Below, piece after piece: positions 42,572 through 51,678 of a stretch of DNA of 64,000 nt. This stretch comes from Croceicoccus hydrothermalis. Its GTDB lineage: Bacteria > Pseudomonadota > Alphaproteobacteria > Sphingomonadales > Sphingomonadaceae. The first letter of the stretch is position 1. Every line of letters starts with the position of its first letter. The stretch covers positions 186,001-250,000 of the forward strand of contig NZ_JAIQCI010000004.1 in NCBI RefSeq assembly GCF_022378335.1, read 5' to 3'. Position numbers and translations under genes: made by a program. The notes below the pieces were generated by a model. It was given only the letters and a program-made list of their open reading frames with translations. It was not told where the DNA came from and did not search any database.

Positions 42572-44104
42572 ATGACGGGGGACATCGAAGGCAGGCGGAA
42601 CGCGGAACGGCGCGGATTTGGCCGACGCGGATTTGGACGGCGGGGCAGGGGCGCCGCCGCCGCAATGGCGCGGCCCCCGGCCCGGTTGGTGAGCGATCTT
42701 GCCAGCGGGATCGGCACGCTGCGCTGGTTCCGTTCGCTCGGCATCATGCTTGCGCTGATTGCGGCGGCGCTGGCGTTCTGGCCCGATTTTTCCACTGTGA
42801 GTGCCGCGCCGACCACGAATCTCACCCGGTCGGAACGCGACGAATATCGCAGTCAGATGATCACGCCTCTTGCCCTTGGCGCCGATAGCGGGCGGCGCAT
42901 GGGGCCATCGCGGCTGGTCGTGCCGCTGGCCGCGGCGCCGGAACGCCCGGTGGTGGAATTGACCAGCACGCTGGGCGCCGGCGACAGCCTGATGGCGATG
43001 CTGCGCCGTGCAGGGGTTAGCGAGGGCGATGCGGAGCGCGCCGCCGCGCTCATCGGCGGGGCGATGCCGGAAAATGCGATCGCGGACGGCACGGCTTTCG
43101 ATCTGCGGCTTGGGCGGCGCCCGTCGCCCGAGATGCCGCGCCCGCTCGAACGGCTCGATTTCCGGGCGCGTTTCGATCTGGAGCTTGGCGTGGCGCGCGA
43201 TGGCGGGCCGCTCGCGCTCATCCGCAAGCCGATCCGTGTGGACGATACGCCGCTGCGCATTCGCGGCAAGGTGGGCGCGGGGCTTTATCGCGCGGCGCGT
43301 GCCGCGGGTGCCCCGGCGCGTTCGGTGCAGCAATATCTCGCCGCGCTGGATGAGGCGATCGACCTTGATCGCGTGGTCGGCGCCGATGATGAATTCGACA
43401 TGATCGTCGCCTATCGCCGCGCCGCCACGGGCGAGGTCGAGGTTGGCGATCTTCTCTATGCCGGGCTTTCGGGTGGCGGCAAGGCGAAGGCGCAATTGCT
43501 GCGCTGGGGCAAGGAGGGGCGTTTTTTCGACGCCAACGGCACCGGCGAATTGCGCAGCGGGATGATCGCGCCGGTCAACGGGGCGATCTCGTCGCGTTTT
43601 GGCATGCGTCGCCATCCGATCCTGAAATACAAGCGCATGCACAATGGCGTCGATTTCCGCGGGCGGACCGGCACGCCGATCTATGCCGTGACCGATGGGC
43701 GCGTCATCCGCGCGGGCCGCAATGGCGGGCACGGCAATTACGTGCGCATCGATCATGGCGGCGGTCTGGCGAGCGGGTATAGCCACATGAGCCGGATCGC
43801 GGTGTCGAACGGCGCGTCGGTCCGCCGCGGGCAGGTGATTGGCTATGTCGGCTCCACCGGACTGTCGACGGGGCCGCATCTTCATTACGAGCTGTATCGC
43901 GGGGGCCGCAATATCGACCCGCTCTCGGTCAAGTTCGTGACCCGTGCCCTGCTGTCCGGGGCGGAGCTGAAGCAGTTCCGCGCTCGCCTGTCCCAATTGC
44001 GTGCGGTCGAGCCGGGGGCCGCGCTGCGCCCGCTCGTCCCCGAGGCGGCGCGGGAGGCGGAACCGGTGCGAGAGATCGACCGCCTGTCGAACGCGCCGGA
44101 TTGA
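42572..44104 (+). CDS. M23 metallopeptidase with N-terminal anchor
   Basis: Peptidoglycan endopeptidase. 510 aa from ATG 42572, with AGGA five bases upstream. A cytosolic Arg/Gly-rich stretch with the repeat RRGFGRRGFG (about 11-20) is followed by a membrane segment (near 45-70), a LysM/opacity-associated-like region (TLGAGDSLMAMLRRAGV near 130) and a complete LytM domain with zinc ligands in RMHNGVDFRGRTGTPIYA (near 355) and GPHLHYELYR (near 435). Unlike the protein at 7869-8348, this one should be catalytic. Divergent from the helicase by 228 bp. Confidence 0.9.
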   Translation: MTGDIEGRRNAERRGFGRRGFGRRGRGAAAAMARPPARLVSDLASGIGTLRWFRSLGIMLALIAAALAFWPDFSTVSAAPTTNLTRSERDEYRSQMITPLALGADSGRRMGPSRLVVPLAAAPERPVVELTSTLGAGDSLMAMLRRAGVSEGDAERAAALIGGAMPENAIADGTAFDLRLGRRPSPEMPRPLERLDFRARFDLELGVARDGGPLALIRKPIRVDDTPLRIRGKVGAGLYRAARAAGAPARSVQQYLAALDEAIDLDRVVGADDEFDMIVAYRRAATGEVEVGDLLYAGLSGGGKAKAQLLRWGKEGRFFDANGTGELRSGMIAPVNGAISSRFGMRRHPILKYKRMHNGVDFRGRTGTPIYAVTDGRVIRAGRNGGHGNYVRIDHGGGLASGYSHMSRIAVSNGASVRRGQVIGYVGSTGLSTGPHLHYELYRGGRNIDPLSVKFVTRALLSGAELKQFRARLSQLRAVEPGAALRPLVPEAAREAEPVREIDRLSNAPD

Positions 44105-44177
44105 GGGCGACCGAATTCGCGTATCGGACCAACTCGCCCCTTCCATCGCACGCGCCCTTGAGGCATCACCCCGCGCC

Positions 44178-45221
44178 ATGACCGACAGCCCGAAGGCCGA
44201 TACCGGCGCAATCCACCCCGAGTTCCGTTCCGACCCACGCGGGCGCAAACGCCTGCGCCGGTCCCGCCGCCACGGGTGGAGCCGCGCGATGCAGCGCGAA
44301 ACCCGGTTCAGGCCCGCCGATCTGATCTGGCCGCTCTTCATATGCGAGGGGCAGGGGGTGGAGGAGCCTGTGCCTGCGCTCCCCGGCGTGTCGCGGGGAT
44401 CCGTCGACGTCATCGCCGGCCGGGCGAAGGAGGCAGCGGCGATGGGCATCCCGTGCGTTGCACTGTTCCCCAACACGCCGGGCGATCTGCGCGATGAGAC
44501 GGGGCGCGAGGCTTTGAACCCCGACAATCTGATGTGCCGTGCCATTCGCGCGATCCGCGACGCGACGGGCACCGATATCGGCATCCTCACCGATGTCGCG
44601 CTCGACCCCTATACCAGCCATGGGCAGGACGGCATTCTCGATTCGTCGGGCTATGTCACCAATGACGTGACGGTGGACCGGCTCGTGGCGCAGGCGTTGG
44701 TACAGGCCGACGCCGGTGCCGATATCGTCGCGCCATCCGACATGATGGATGGGCGCGTGGGCGCGATCCGCGACGCGCTCGAACATGGTGGGCACCATAA
44801 CGTTCAGATCATGGCCTATGCCGCCAAATTCGCCAGCGCGTTCTACGGCCCGTTCCGCGATGCCGTCGGGTCGTCGGGATTGCTGCAAGGCGACAAGAAG
44901 ACGTATCAGATGGACCCCGCCAACGGGGACGAGGCGCTGCGCGAAGTCGCCGCCGATATCGAGGAAGGCGCCGATAGCGTCATGGTCAAGCCCGGCGCCT
45001 GCTATCTCGACATCGTGCGCCGCGTGTACGAAAGTTTCGACGTGCCGGTATTCGCCTACCATACCAGCGGCGAATTCGCGATGATCGAGGCCGCGGCCAA
45101 GGTCGGCGCAGGGAACCGCGACGCCATGGTGATGGAGGTCATGACCGCATTCAAGCGCGCGGGCGCCACCGGTGTCCTGACCTATCACGCGCCTCTCGTC
45201 GCAAAGCTGCTGAATGGTTGA
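44178..45221 (+). CDS. hemB: Porphobilinogen synthase HemB
   Basis: Joins two 5-aminolevulinate molecules. 347 aa. Catalytic lysines in AYAAKFASAFYGPFRDA (near 215) and SVMVKPGACYLDIVR (near 270). The metal region ALDPYTSHGQDG (near 140) has Asp and no cysteines, so it belongs to the magnesium-dependent rather than zinc-dependent type. The start ATG 44178 gives an Arg-rich N-terminus (RGRKRLRRSRRHGWSR). It overlaps the acetyltransferase gene by eight bases. Confidence 0.95.
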   Translation: MTDSPKADTGAIHPEFRSDPRGRKRLRRSRRHGWSRAMQRETRFRPADLIWPLFICEGQGVEEPVPALPGVSRGSVDVIAGRAKEAAAMGIPCVALFPNTPGDLRDETGREALNPDNLMCRAIRAIRDATGTDIGILTDVALDPYTSHGQDGILDSSGYVTNDVTVDRLVAQALVQADAGADIVAPSDMMDGRVGAIRDALEHGGHHNVQIMAYAAKFASAFYGPFRDAVGSSGLLQGDKKTYQMDPANGDEALREVAADIEEGADSVMVKPGACYLDIVRRVYESFDVPVFAYHTSGEFAMIEAAAKVGAGNRDAMVMEVMTAFKRAGATGVLTYHAPLVAKLLNG

Positions 45222-45807
45222 GCGCCACGCCGCCGATCCGGGCGGAGCGTTTCACGTGGAAACATCGCGGCTGGTGCTGCGCGACTGGACGGCGGCGGAC
45301 TGGGCGCCGTTTTTCCGGCACACCAACACGCCCGCCGTCATGCGCTGGCTCGGCGGCGTGCTCGATGCGGAGAAGGAGCGGGCGGTCATGGACCGGCTGC
45401 TGTCCTATCGCGCGGATCACGGGTTCACCTTCTGGGCGGTGGAGCGCAAGGATGATGGCGGTCATCTGGCTGGCGAATTGCTTGGCTTTTGCGGGTTGAA
45501 GCGGTCCAATCTCGAACCCGGACCCATTGGCGAGATGGAAATCGGCTGGCGCCTGCGCGAAGATGCGTGGGGCCACGGCTACGCCGGCGAAGCCGCGCGG
45601 CAATCGCTCACCCTCGCGTTCGAACGGTTTGGCGCTGACCATGTGATCGCACTCACCGTCCTTGAAAACACGGCGAGCCGGCGCTTGATGGAACGGCTCG
45701 GCATGACACGCCGGGCGGATCGCGATTTTACCGCCGAGGGCGACGCCGCATGGGCGGAAAACATCATCGTATACGACATCACCCGCGAGGATTGGGCCGC
45801 ACAGTGA
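45214..45807 (+). CDS. GNAT-family N-acetyltransferase (RimJ/RimL type)
   Basis: 197 aa. Acetyl-CoA-binding region IGWRLREDAWGHGYAGEAAR (near 108-127) and terminal NTASRRLMERLGM (near 150). The N-terminal ETSRLVLRDWTAADWAPFF is typical of the RimJ/RimL subgroup, which modifies ribosomal proteins, small amines or antibiotics; the substrate here is unknown. It is coupled to hemB (8-bp overlap) and to the next gene (GTGA). A weak parS-like sequence lies at its start. Confidence 0.88.
   Translation: MVERHAADPGGAFHVETSRLVLRDWTAADWAPFFRHTNTPAVMRWLGGVLDAEKERAVMDRLLSYRADHGFTFWAVERKDDGGHLAGELLGFCGLKRSNLEPGPIGEMEIGWRLREDAWGHGYAGEAARQSLTLAFERFGADHVIALTVLENTASRRLMERLGMTRRADRDFTAEGDAAWAENIIVYDITREDWAAQ
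45248..45263. other. Weak parS-like sequence
   Basis: CGTTTCACGTGGAAAC has the core GTTTCACGTG, but its right half is shifted by one extra G, giving four mismatches to the ParB consensus. About 24 kb from the candidate origin, well outside the main cluster. Possibly chance. Confidence 0.3.
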
Positions 45808-48014
45808 CCGCCATCGCTTCCACCCCGCCGCGACGCGCCCTGTTCGTGCTCGTCATCCTGACGGGGAGCTTCCTGCTTTTCCTGGTGCAGCCGCTCGTCG
45901 CGCGATTTGCGCTGCCGCTGCTCGGCGGTGCGCCCAATGTCTGGAACAGTGCGATGCTCGTGTTTCAGGCGCTGCTGCTCGGCGGCTATGCCTATGCCCA
46001 TGCGCTGTCGCGGATGCCGGTGCGGCGGCAGGCGGTGTGGCATCTCGGGCTGATGGCGCTGGCGGGGTTGACGCTGCCGATCGCGCTTGCCGACCTGCCG
46101 CCGCCCGCGCCGGGGTGGGAGGTGCTCTGGGTGCCGGCGCTCTTCGCGGTCACGATCGGGCCGGTATTCCTGCTGGTTTCGGCGCAGGCATCGTTGATGC
46201 AACGCTGGTTCGCGGCGTCGCGCGCGGCGGGCGATCCCTACGCCCTCTATGCCGCGTCCAATCTGGGCAGTTTTGCAGGATTGCTGACCTATCCGCTCTG
46301 GCTCGAACCGCGTTTTTCGCTGGGGCTGCAAAGCTGGATCTGGACGGCGGGATACGGGTTTCTGTTCGTGCTCGTCGCGCTGGCCGCCGCGTCGCGTTGG
46401 CGGGAAGGAACGCAGGCGCCGGTGGATACCGCCGTGGGGGCGGACGACGTGCCGTTCGCCGAACCGGTTTCGCCGTGCCGCATCGCGATGTGGGTCGTGC
46501 TGGCGGCGGTGCCGTCGGGGCTGATGCTGTCGACGACGACCTTGCTGACGACCGACATCATGGCGATGCCGCTGCTTTGGGTCATTCCGCTCGGGCTTTA
46601 TCTCCTGAGCTTTTCGGTGGCGTTTTCCCAAGGCGGCGACTGGGCCGCGATCCTGTCGCGCTATGCGCCGCTCATGCTGCTGCTCGTCGGGAGCCTTGCC
46701 ATGGGATCGGGCGGGCAGTCCAATCCGGCGGTGGCGCTGGCGATGGTGGCGCTGCTCTTCATCCTGGCGGTCGCGCTTCACAACCGGCTCTATCTGCTGC
46801 GGCCGGATCCGTCGCGGCTGACGTTCTTCTATCTCGTCGTGGCGGCGGGCGGGGCGCTGGGCGGTGTGTTTACCGCGCTCGTCGCGCCGGTGCTGTTCGA
46901 CTGGGTCTTTGAACATGCGATCCTGCTGCTGATGGCGGCGTGGCTCGTCGGCGACCGGCAGATCCTGCCCATGGCGGAGGGGTTCTGGGACGGGTTGCCG
47001 CGCCGGCGCATCATGGCCGGGCTGGTCGTGGCCGCCGTGCTGATCGCTTGGGGGATCGCCTCGCTCGATCCGTTGACACAGGCGGATTTCGTGCTGATGC
47101 TGGTGTTCGTGATGGCGGCGTTGGGGGTAATCGCGCTTGGTGTACGCTGGTCCTTTGCGGCGATCTTTGCCGCGTTGATGATCGGGAATGGCGGCTGGGC
47201 GACCATCGGCAAAAGCCTCGATGGCGCCCGCACGCGCAGCTATTTCGGGATTTACGAGGTCACGCTGGCGAAGGATGGCGCGCTGCGGCAGCTGACCCAC
47301 GGCACCACCCTGCATGGGCAGCAATGGACCGACCCCGCCCGTGCGCACGAACCGACCAGCTATTACGGTCATTCCTCCGGCATCGGTCTCGCGCTCGACC
47401 ATGCGGATGCGCTGCTGGGTCCGGAGGCGAATATCGGCGTGGTGGGGCTGGGGACCGGCACGCTCGCCTGCTACCGCCGACCGGGGCAGGACTGGACCTT
47501 TTTCGAGATCGACCCCACTGTCCTTGCCTATTCGCGTGACGGCACGTTCACCTTCCTGCGCGATTGTGCGCCCAATGCGGAAATTGTAATCGGCGATGCC
47601 CGGCTCAAGCTGACAGAGCAGGCGCGCGGGCGGTTCGACCTTCTGGCGATCGACGCGTTTTCCTCCGATTCCATCCCGATGCATCTCATGACGCAAGAGG
47701 CCTTCGCCACCTATGGCGAGGCGCTCGCGGACGATGGCGTGCTGCTCGTGCATGTCTCCAACCGTTACATCGATCTGTCGCCGATGATCGCCGCGCTGGC
47801 GCGTGCGGATGGGTGGCACGGGCGGGTGCGGCGCGACCTGACCGGGCTCGGCAAGGCGATCACGCCGTCGATCTGGATCGCGCTGGCCCGGAACGAAGCT
47901 GTGCTCAATGCGCTGGAGCAGGAGAGCCAGACCGAATGGGAGGCCTTGCCGCCGCCCGCCCGCCGCGCATGGACCGACGACAATGCATCGATCCTGCCGC
48001 TGATCCGCTGGTAG
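45804..48014 (+). CDS. Membrane protein fused to a spermidine synthase-like domain
   Basis: 736 aa. The first ~450 residues hold about a dozen membrane segments in an MFS-like arrangement (VLVILTGSFLLFLVQPLVAR at the start is typical of this fusion family). The C-terminal ~230 residues form a polyamine-synthase-like Rossmann domain: IGVVGLGTGTLACY (near 545), FFEIDPTVLAYS (near 568), GDARLKL and DLLAIDAFSSDSIPMHLMT (near 615). GTG 45804 overlaps the GNAT stop. The true substrate of these fusions is unknown. Confidence 0.87.
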   Translation: MTAIASTPPRRALFVLVILTGSFLLFLVQPLVARFALPLLGGAPNVWNSAMLVFQALLLGGYAYAHALSRMPVRRQAVWHLGLMALAGLTLPIALADLPPPAPGWEVLWVPALFAVTIGPVFLLVSAQASLMQRWFAASRAAGDPYALYAASNLGSFAGLLTYPLWLEPRFSLGLQSWIWTAGYGFLFVLVALAAASRWREGTQAPVDTAVGADDVPFAEPVSPCRIAMWVVLAAVPSGLMLSTTTLLTTDIMAMPLLWVIPLGLYLLSFSVAFSQGGDWAAILSRYAPLMLLLVGSLAMGSGGQSNPAVALAMVALLFILAVALHNRLYLLRPDPSRLTFFYLVVAAGGALGGVFTALVAPVLFDWVFEHAILLLMAAWLVGDRQILPMAEGFWDGLPRRRIMAGLVVAAVLIAWGIASLDPLTQADFVLMLVFVMAALGVIALGVRWSFAAIFAALMIGNGGWATIGKSLDGARTRSYFGIYEVTLAKDGALRQLTHGTTLHGQQWTDPARAHEPTSYYGHSSGIGLALDHADALLGPEANIGVVGLGTGTLACYRRPGQDWTFFEIDPTVLAYSRDGTFTFLRDCAPNAEIVIGDARLKLTEQARGRFDLLAIDAFSSDSIPMHLMTQEAFATYGEALADDGVLLVHVSNRYIDLSPMIAALARADGWHGRVRRDLTGLGKAITPSIWIALARNEAVLNALEQESQTEWEALPPPARRAWTDDNASILPLIRW

Positions 48015-48042
48015 AACGAAGCCGCGAACGAAAGGACATTTC

Positions 48043-48672
48043 ATGGCCCGACCAAGCCTTCCCCGCCGTACCCGCAACCGCCTGCGCGGACGGTCCCGGC
48101 GCAGCCATAATCCCCGTCCGGGCGCGACGATCCTGCCCTTCGGCGGGAAGCGTCCACGCATCCACGATAGCGCCTTTATCGCGCCCGGCTGCCGCATCAT
48201 CGGCGATGTCGAGATCGGCCCCGACGTCAGCATCTGGTACAATTGCGTCATCCGCGCCGACGTGAACCATATCCGCATCGGCGCGCGCACCAATGTGCAG
48301 GATGGCTCCGTCATCCATTGCGACAGCCCCGATGCCGGGCATCCCGACGGCTACCCCACCATCATCGGCGAAGACGTGCTGATCGGCCATCTCGCCATGG
48401 TGCATGGTTGCGAGATCGAGGATCGCGGTTTTGTGGGGCTGGGCGCCGTCGTGATGAGCGGCGCGAAGATCGAGCGTGAAGGGATGCTCGGCGCCAATGG
48501 CATGCTGACCGCGGGAAAGACCATCGGCGCCCGCGAATTGTGGACCGGAAGCCCGGCCAAACACATGCGCGAATTGTCCGACGGGGCGCTCGCCGAAATG
48601 GCGACGGGCACGGCCCATTACGTGGAAAACGCGCGCCGCCACAAGGCAGAGATCGAAAAGGCCATTGGCTAG
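48043..48672 (+). CDS. Gamma-class carbonic anhydrase-like protein with Arg-rich N-terminus
   Basis: Left-handed beta-helix protein of the gamma carbonic anhydrase/PaaY family, about 209 aa. Hexapeptide repeats such as IIGDVEIGPDVSIWYNCVIR (53-72) and three metal histidines, in DGSVIHCD, IGHLAMVHG and its second His. The first 24 residues (with the run RRTRNRLRGRSRRSH) carry nine arginines and are not part of the family. ATG 48043 has AAGGA six bases upstream, so the extension looks real. Confidence 0.9.
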   Translation: MARPSLPRRTRNRLRGRSRRSHNPRPGATILPFGGKRPRIHDSAFIAPGCRIIGDVEIGPDVSIWYNCVIRADVNHIRIGARTNVQDGSVIHCDSPDAGHPDGYPTIIGEDVLIGHLAMVHGCEIEDRGFVGLGAVVMSGAKIEREGMLGANGMLTAGKTIGARELWTGSPAKHMRELSDGALAEMATGTAHYVENARRHKAEIEKAIG

Positions 48673-48946
48673 ACCCGCACCGGAACTGCCCGATGCCGAT
48701 GCCATCCGGGCGGCAATGACAGGCGACATGCTGGCCGTGCGGGTCACGCCGCGTGCCGATCGGGATGCATTGCGGATCGCGGATGGCGCCGTGTCCGCCC
48801 GCGTGCGCGCCGTGCCGGAGGATGGCCGCGCCAATGCGGCGGTCGCCGCGCTGATTGCCCGCGCGATGGGCGTGGCCAAGGGGCGGGTCGTGTTGATCGA
48901 CGGACAGACATCGCGGCTGAAACGTTTCCGCATCGCGCATGGCTGA
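48665..48946 (+). CDS. DUF167 (YggU-type) protein
   Basis: 93 aa. The family's basic pattern is visible: LAVRVTPRADRDALRI (near 23-38), VRAVPEDGRANAAVAALIARAMGV (near 47-70) and VVLIDGQTSRLKRFRI. Function is unknown, though the fold suggests nucleic acid or metabolite binding. The frame opens at TTG 48665, overlapping the carbonic anhydrase stop; ATG 48716 is an alternative. It overlaps wecB by eight bases. Confidence 0.85.
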   Translation: MARPAPELPDADAIRAAMTGDMLAVRVTPRADRDALRIADGAVSARVRAVPEDGRANAAVAALIARAMGVAKGRVVLIDGQTSRLKRFRIAHG

Positions 48947-50042
48947 CGGTTTGCGCATTCTGACCGTGCTGGGCACGCGTCCGGAAATCGTGAAGCTGGT
49001 GCCGGTGCTGTGCGCGCTGCGCGACGATGCGGGCGTCGACAGCCGCCTTTGCCACACGGGGCAGCATCGCGATCTCGGCTTCGGGCTGCTCGATGCGTTC
49101 GGCCTTCGCGCCGACGACACGCTGCACCGCTCTCCCGCGGGCGGGCTGTCGGGCCTGTTCGCTTCGCTGCTGACCGGCATTGGCGGGGTGATGGACCGGA
49201 TGCGGCCCGACTGCATCATCGTGCAGGGGGACACGGCCAGCGCCGCGGCGGCGGCACTGTGCGCGTTTCACCGCGGCATACCCGTCGCCCATGTGGAGGC
49301 GGGACTTCGCAGCGGCGATCTGTCGCAACCCTGGCCAGAGGAAGGCTACCGCCGGATCATTACACAGCTTGCGCGGTGGCACTTCGCGCCGACGCCGGCG
49401 GCGCGCGCCAATCTCCTGGCTGAAAACACGCCTGCCGCCCGTGTGTACATGACCGGCAACACGGTCATCGATGCACAGCGTATGGCGCGGGAAATGCTGC
49501 GCCGCGATTCCGCGCTCGGCACGGCGGCGGATGGGGTGCTCGCGCGATTTGCCGGGCGTCCCTTCGCGCTGGCCACGGTGCATCGGCGCGAACATGACGC
49601 GGCGGCCTTGCGCGCGATTGCGGATGCGCTTTGCACCTTGTCGCGCGAGATCGCCATTGTCCTGCCCGCCCATCCGCGACCGCAGAGCCACATCCTCACC
49701 GAACGGCTCGCGGATTGCAGCGATGTGGCGGTGGTGCCGCCGTTCGACTATTTCGCGTTTCTGCGGCTGCTGGACGCCTGCCGCATCGTGCTCACCGATA
49801 GCGGGGGGATACAGGAGGAGGCGGTCGCGCTCGGCCGGGGCGTCGTCGTTCTGCGCGATGTGACGGAACGGGGCGAGATCCTGCACCACGGCCAGGCGAG
49901 CTTGGTGGGACATGACGAAACCGCGATTCTAGGCGCGGCACGCGCGATGTTGGCGGCCTCGATGCCCGCCCCCGACCCGGTGTTCGGCGACGGCCATGCC
50001 GCCCGAAGGATCGTCGCAGTCTTGATCAGGGAGTCGAGTTGA
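48939..50042 (+). CDS. wecB: UDP-N-acetylglucosamine 2-epimerase (non-hydrolysing)
   Basis: Makes UDP-ManNAc for surface polysaccharide. 367 aa. Motifs: LTVLGTRPEIVKLVPVL (8-24), VQGDTASAAAAALCA (near 95), VAHVEAGLRSGD (near 115), ATVHRREHD (near 212) and LTDSGGIQEEAVALGRG (near 287). HRREH stands where HRxEN is common, a small deviation. No other sugar-nucleotide genes are near. Convergent with the ligase gene, 16 bp apart. Confidence 0.92.
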   Translation: MADGLRILTVLGTRPEIVKLVPVLCALRDDAGVDSRLCHTGQHRDLGFGLLDAFGLRADDTLHRSPAGGLSGLFASLLTGIGGVMDRMRPDCIIVQGDTASAAAAALCAFHRGIPVAHVEAGLRSGDLSQPWPEEGYRRIITQLARWHFAPTPAARANLLAENTPAARVYMTGNTVIDAQRMAREMLRRDSALGTAADGVLARFAGRPFALATVHRREHDAAALRAIADALCTLSREIAIVLPAHPRPQSHILTERLADCSDVAVVPPFDYFAFLRLLDACRIVLTDSGGIQEEAVALGRGVVVLRDVTERGEILHHGQASLVGHDETAILGAARAMLAASMPAPDPVFGDGHAARRIVAVLIRESS

Positions 50043-50058
50043 GCCGCGAAAGGCGGGG

Positions 50059-51660
50059 TCAGTCGCGAACCATGTCGCGCAATGCTTCGATCCGGTCGGC
50101 CTCGTGCGCGGGTTTGTCCGTACGGATGCGGTGAATGCGGGGAAAGCGCATGGCCAGCCCCGATTTGTGGCGCTTGCTTTCATGCACCGAATCGAACGCG
50201 ATTTCGAGGACGAGCGACTTGTCCGTTTCGCGCACCGGACCAAAGCGATTGACCGTATGGGCGCGCACGTGACGGTCGAGCATCTTGAGTTCCTCGTCCG
50301 TGAACCCGAAATAGGCTTTGCCGACGGGGAGCAGTTCGCCGTCCCCATCCGGATCGCCGGACCAGCAGCCGAAGGTGAAATCGGAAAAGAAGCTGGACCG
50401 TTTGCCCGATCCGCGCTGCGCATACATCAACACGCAATCGATGAGCAGCGGATCGCGCTTCCACTTGTACCAAAGCCCGGTCCGCCGTCCCGCGACATAG
50501 GGCGATGTCCGGTGTTTCAGCATCACGCCCTCGATCGCGTCGTCGCGCGCCTTCTCGCGAATGGCGGTGAGGCTTGCGAAATCGTCCGCCGGAATGATCT
50601 GCGACAGGTCGAACCGTTCGGGATCGAGGCGGTCCATGATCGCCTCGAGCTGCGCGCGGCGATCCTCCCACGCGCGTTCGCGCAAATCTTCGCCGTCGAG
50701 CAGAAGCACATCGTAAAGCCGCACGAAGGCGGGCGCCTCGCGCAGCATTTTCTTCGACACCGTCTTGCGGCCCAGCCTTTGCTGCAACGCGTTGAAACTG
50801 GCCGCGCCGCCCTCCTCGCCCCCCTGATGCGTCCCGCGCACGAGCAATTCGCCGTCGAGCACGGCAGGGAAGGGGAGGGCGTCCGCAATTTCGGGGAAGG
50901 TCGCGGAAATATCGTCGCCGGATCGGGAGTAGACCCGCGTCTCGCCATTCACATGCACGATCTGCACGCGAATGCTGTCCCATTTCCATTCGGCGACATA
51001 TTCGCCCATGTCGACCTCCGCCTCCTCCAGCGGATGGGCCAGCATGAAGGGCCGGAACAATGGTAGCAGGTCGGTGCGTGGCGGATCCGCGCCATCGGCG
51101 GCCCATGCGAACAATTCGGTATAGGGCGGCTCCTGCCCGTGCCAGTATTCCTCCACCGCATCGACGGATACGTCGAACGCCTGCGCAAAAGCGACCTTGG
51201 CCAGCCGCGCCGATATGCCGATGCGCATGGCCCCCGTCGCCAGCTTGATCAGCGCATAGCGTTCGTTCGCGTCCAGCCGGTCGAGCAGCACGGGCAGTTC
51301 CGTCATGACGCTGGCGCGCGTCATGCTGCGCAGCATGGCGACGGTATCGGCCACCGAAAGCGCGTCCGGCGCCATGTCCTGCGTATCCGGCGCGGGCCAC
51401 AGCAGGCTAGCCGTTTCGGCCGTATCCCCGACGTAATCCCGGCTCAGCGCATAGAGCACAGGGTCCACCCGCTCGGTCAGCAGTTTTCGCACCGTGCTGC
51501 TTTTCACCGCCGGAAAATCAAGTGCATCGGTCAGCGCCGCCAACGCCCAGCCGCGATCCGGGTGCGGCGTATTGCGCAGGTAATCCGCGATCAGCGACAG
51601 CTTCATATTGCGGCCGTTGGTATAGGTCAGCCGGTCCATGAGGATGGAAAACGCGCGCAT
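50059..51660 (-). CDS. ATP-dependent DNA ligase (LigB/LigC-like, exonuclease-associated)
   Basis: Seals nicks with ATP. 533 aa. Helical N-terminal DNA-binding domain MRAFSILMDRLTYTNGRNMK, then the adenylation motif EWKWDSIRVQ (near 222; Lys is the AMP site), DGELLVRG (near 270), EGVMLKHR (near 380) and GLWYKWKRD (near 400), then an OB fold. It lies 18 bp after an MBL-fold exonuclease gene, a pair known in many proteobacteria as a repair module. The helicase and phosphoesterase often present with it are not here. Confidence 0.94.
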   Translation of the reverse strand: MRAFSILMDRLTYTNGRNMKLSLIADYLRNTPHPDRGWALAALTDALDFPAVKSSTVRKLLTERVDPVLYALSRDYVGDTAETASLLWPAPDTQDMAPDALSVADTVAMLRSMTRASVMTELPVLLDRLDANERYALIKLATGAMRIGISARLAKVAFAQAFDVSVDAVEEYWHGQEPPYTELFAWAADGADPPRTDLLPLFRPFMLAHPLEEAEVDMGEYVAEWKWDSIRVQIVHVNGETRVYSRSGDDISATFPEIADALPFPAVLDGELLVRGTHQGGEEGGAASFNALQQRLGRKTVSKKMLREAPAFVRLYDVLLLDGEDLRERAWEDRRAQLEAIMDRLDPERFDLSQIIPADDFASLTAIREKARDDAIEGVMLKHRTSPYVAGRRTGLWYKWKRDPLLIDCVLMYAQRGSGKRSSFFSDFTFGCWSGDPDGDGELLPVGKAYFGFTDEELKMLDRHVRAHTVNRFGPVRETDKSLVLEIAFDSVHESKRHKSGLAMRFPRIHRIRTDKPAHEADRIEALRDMVRD

Positions 51661-51678
51661 CAGCGTATCGCCCCGCGT

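Noticed and set aside
45579..48314. Long minus-strand frame opposite the MFS/spermidine synthase gene
   Set aside because: Composition of Arg, His, Gln and Pro without domains is typical of antisense frames in GC-rich genes.
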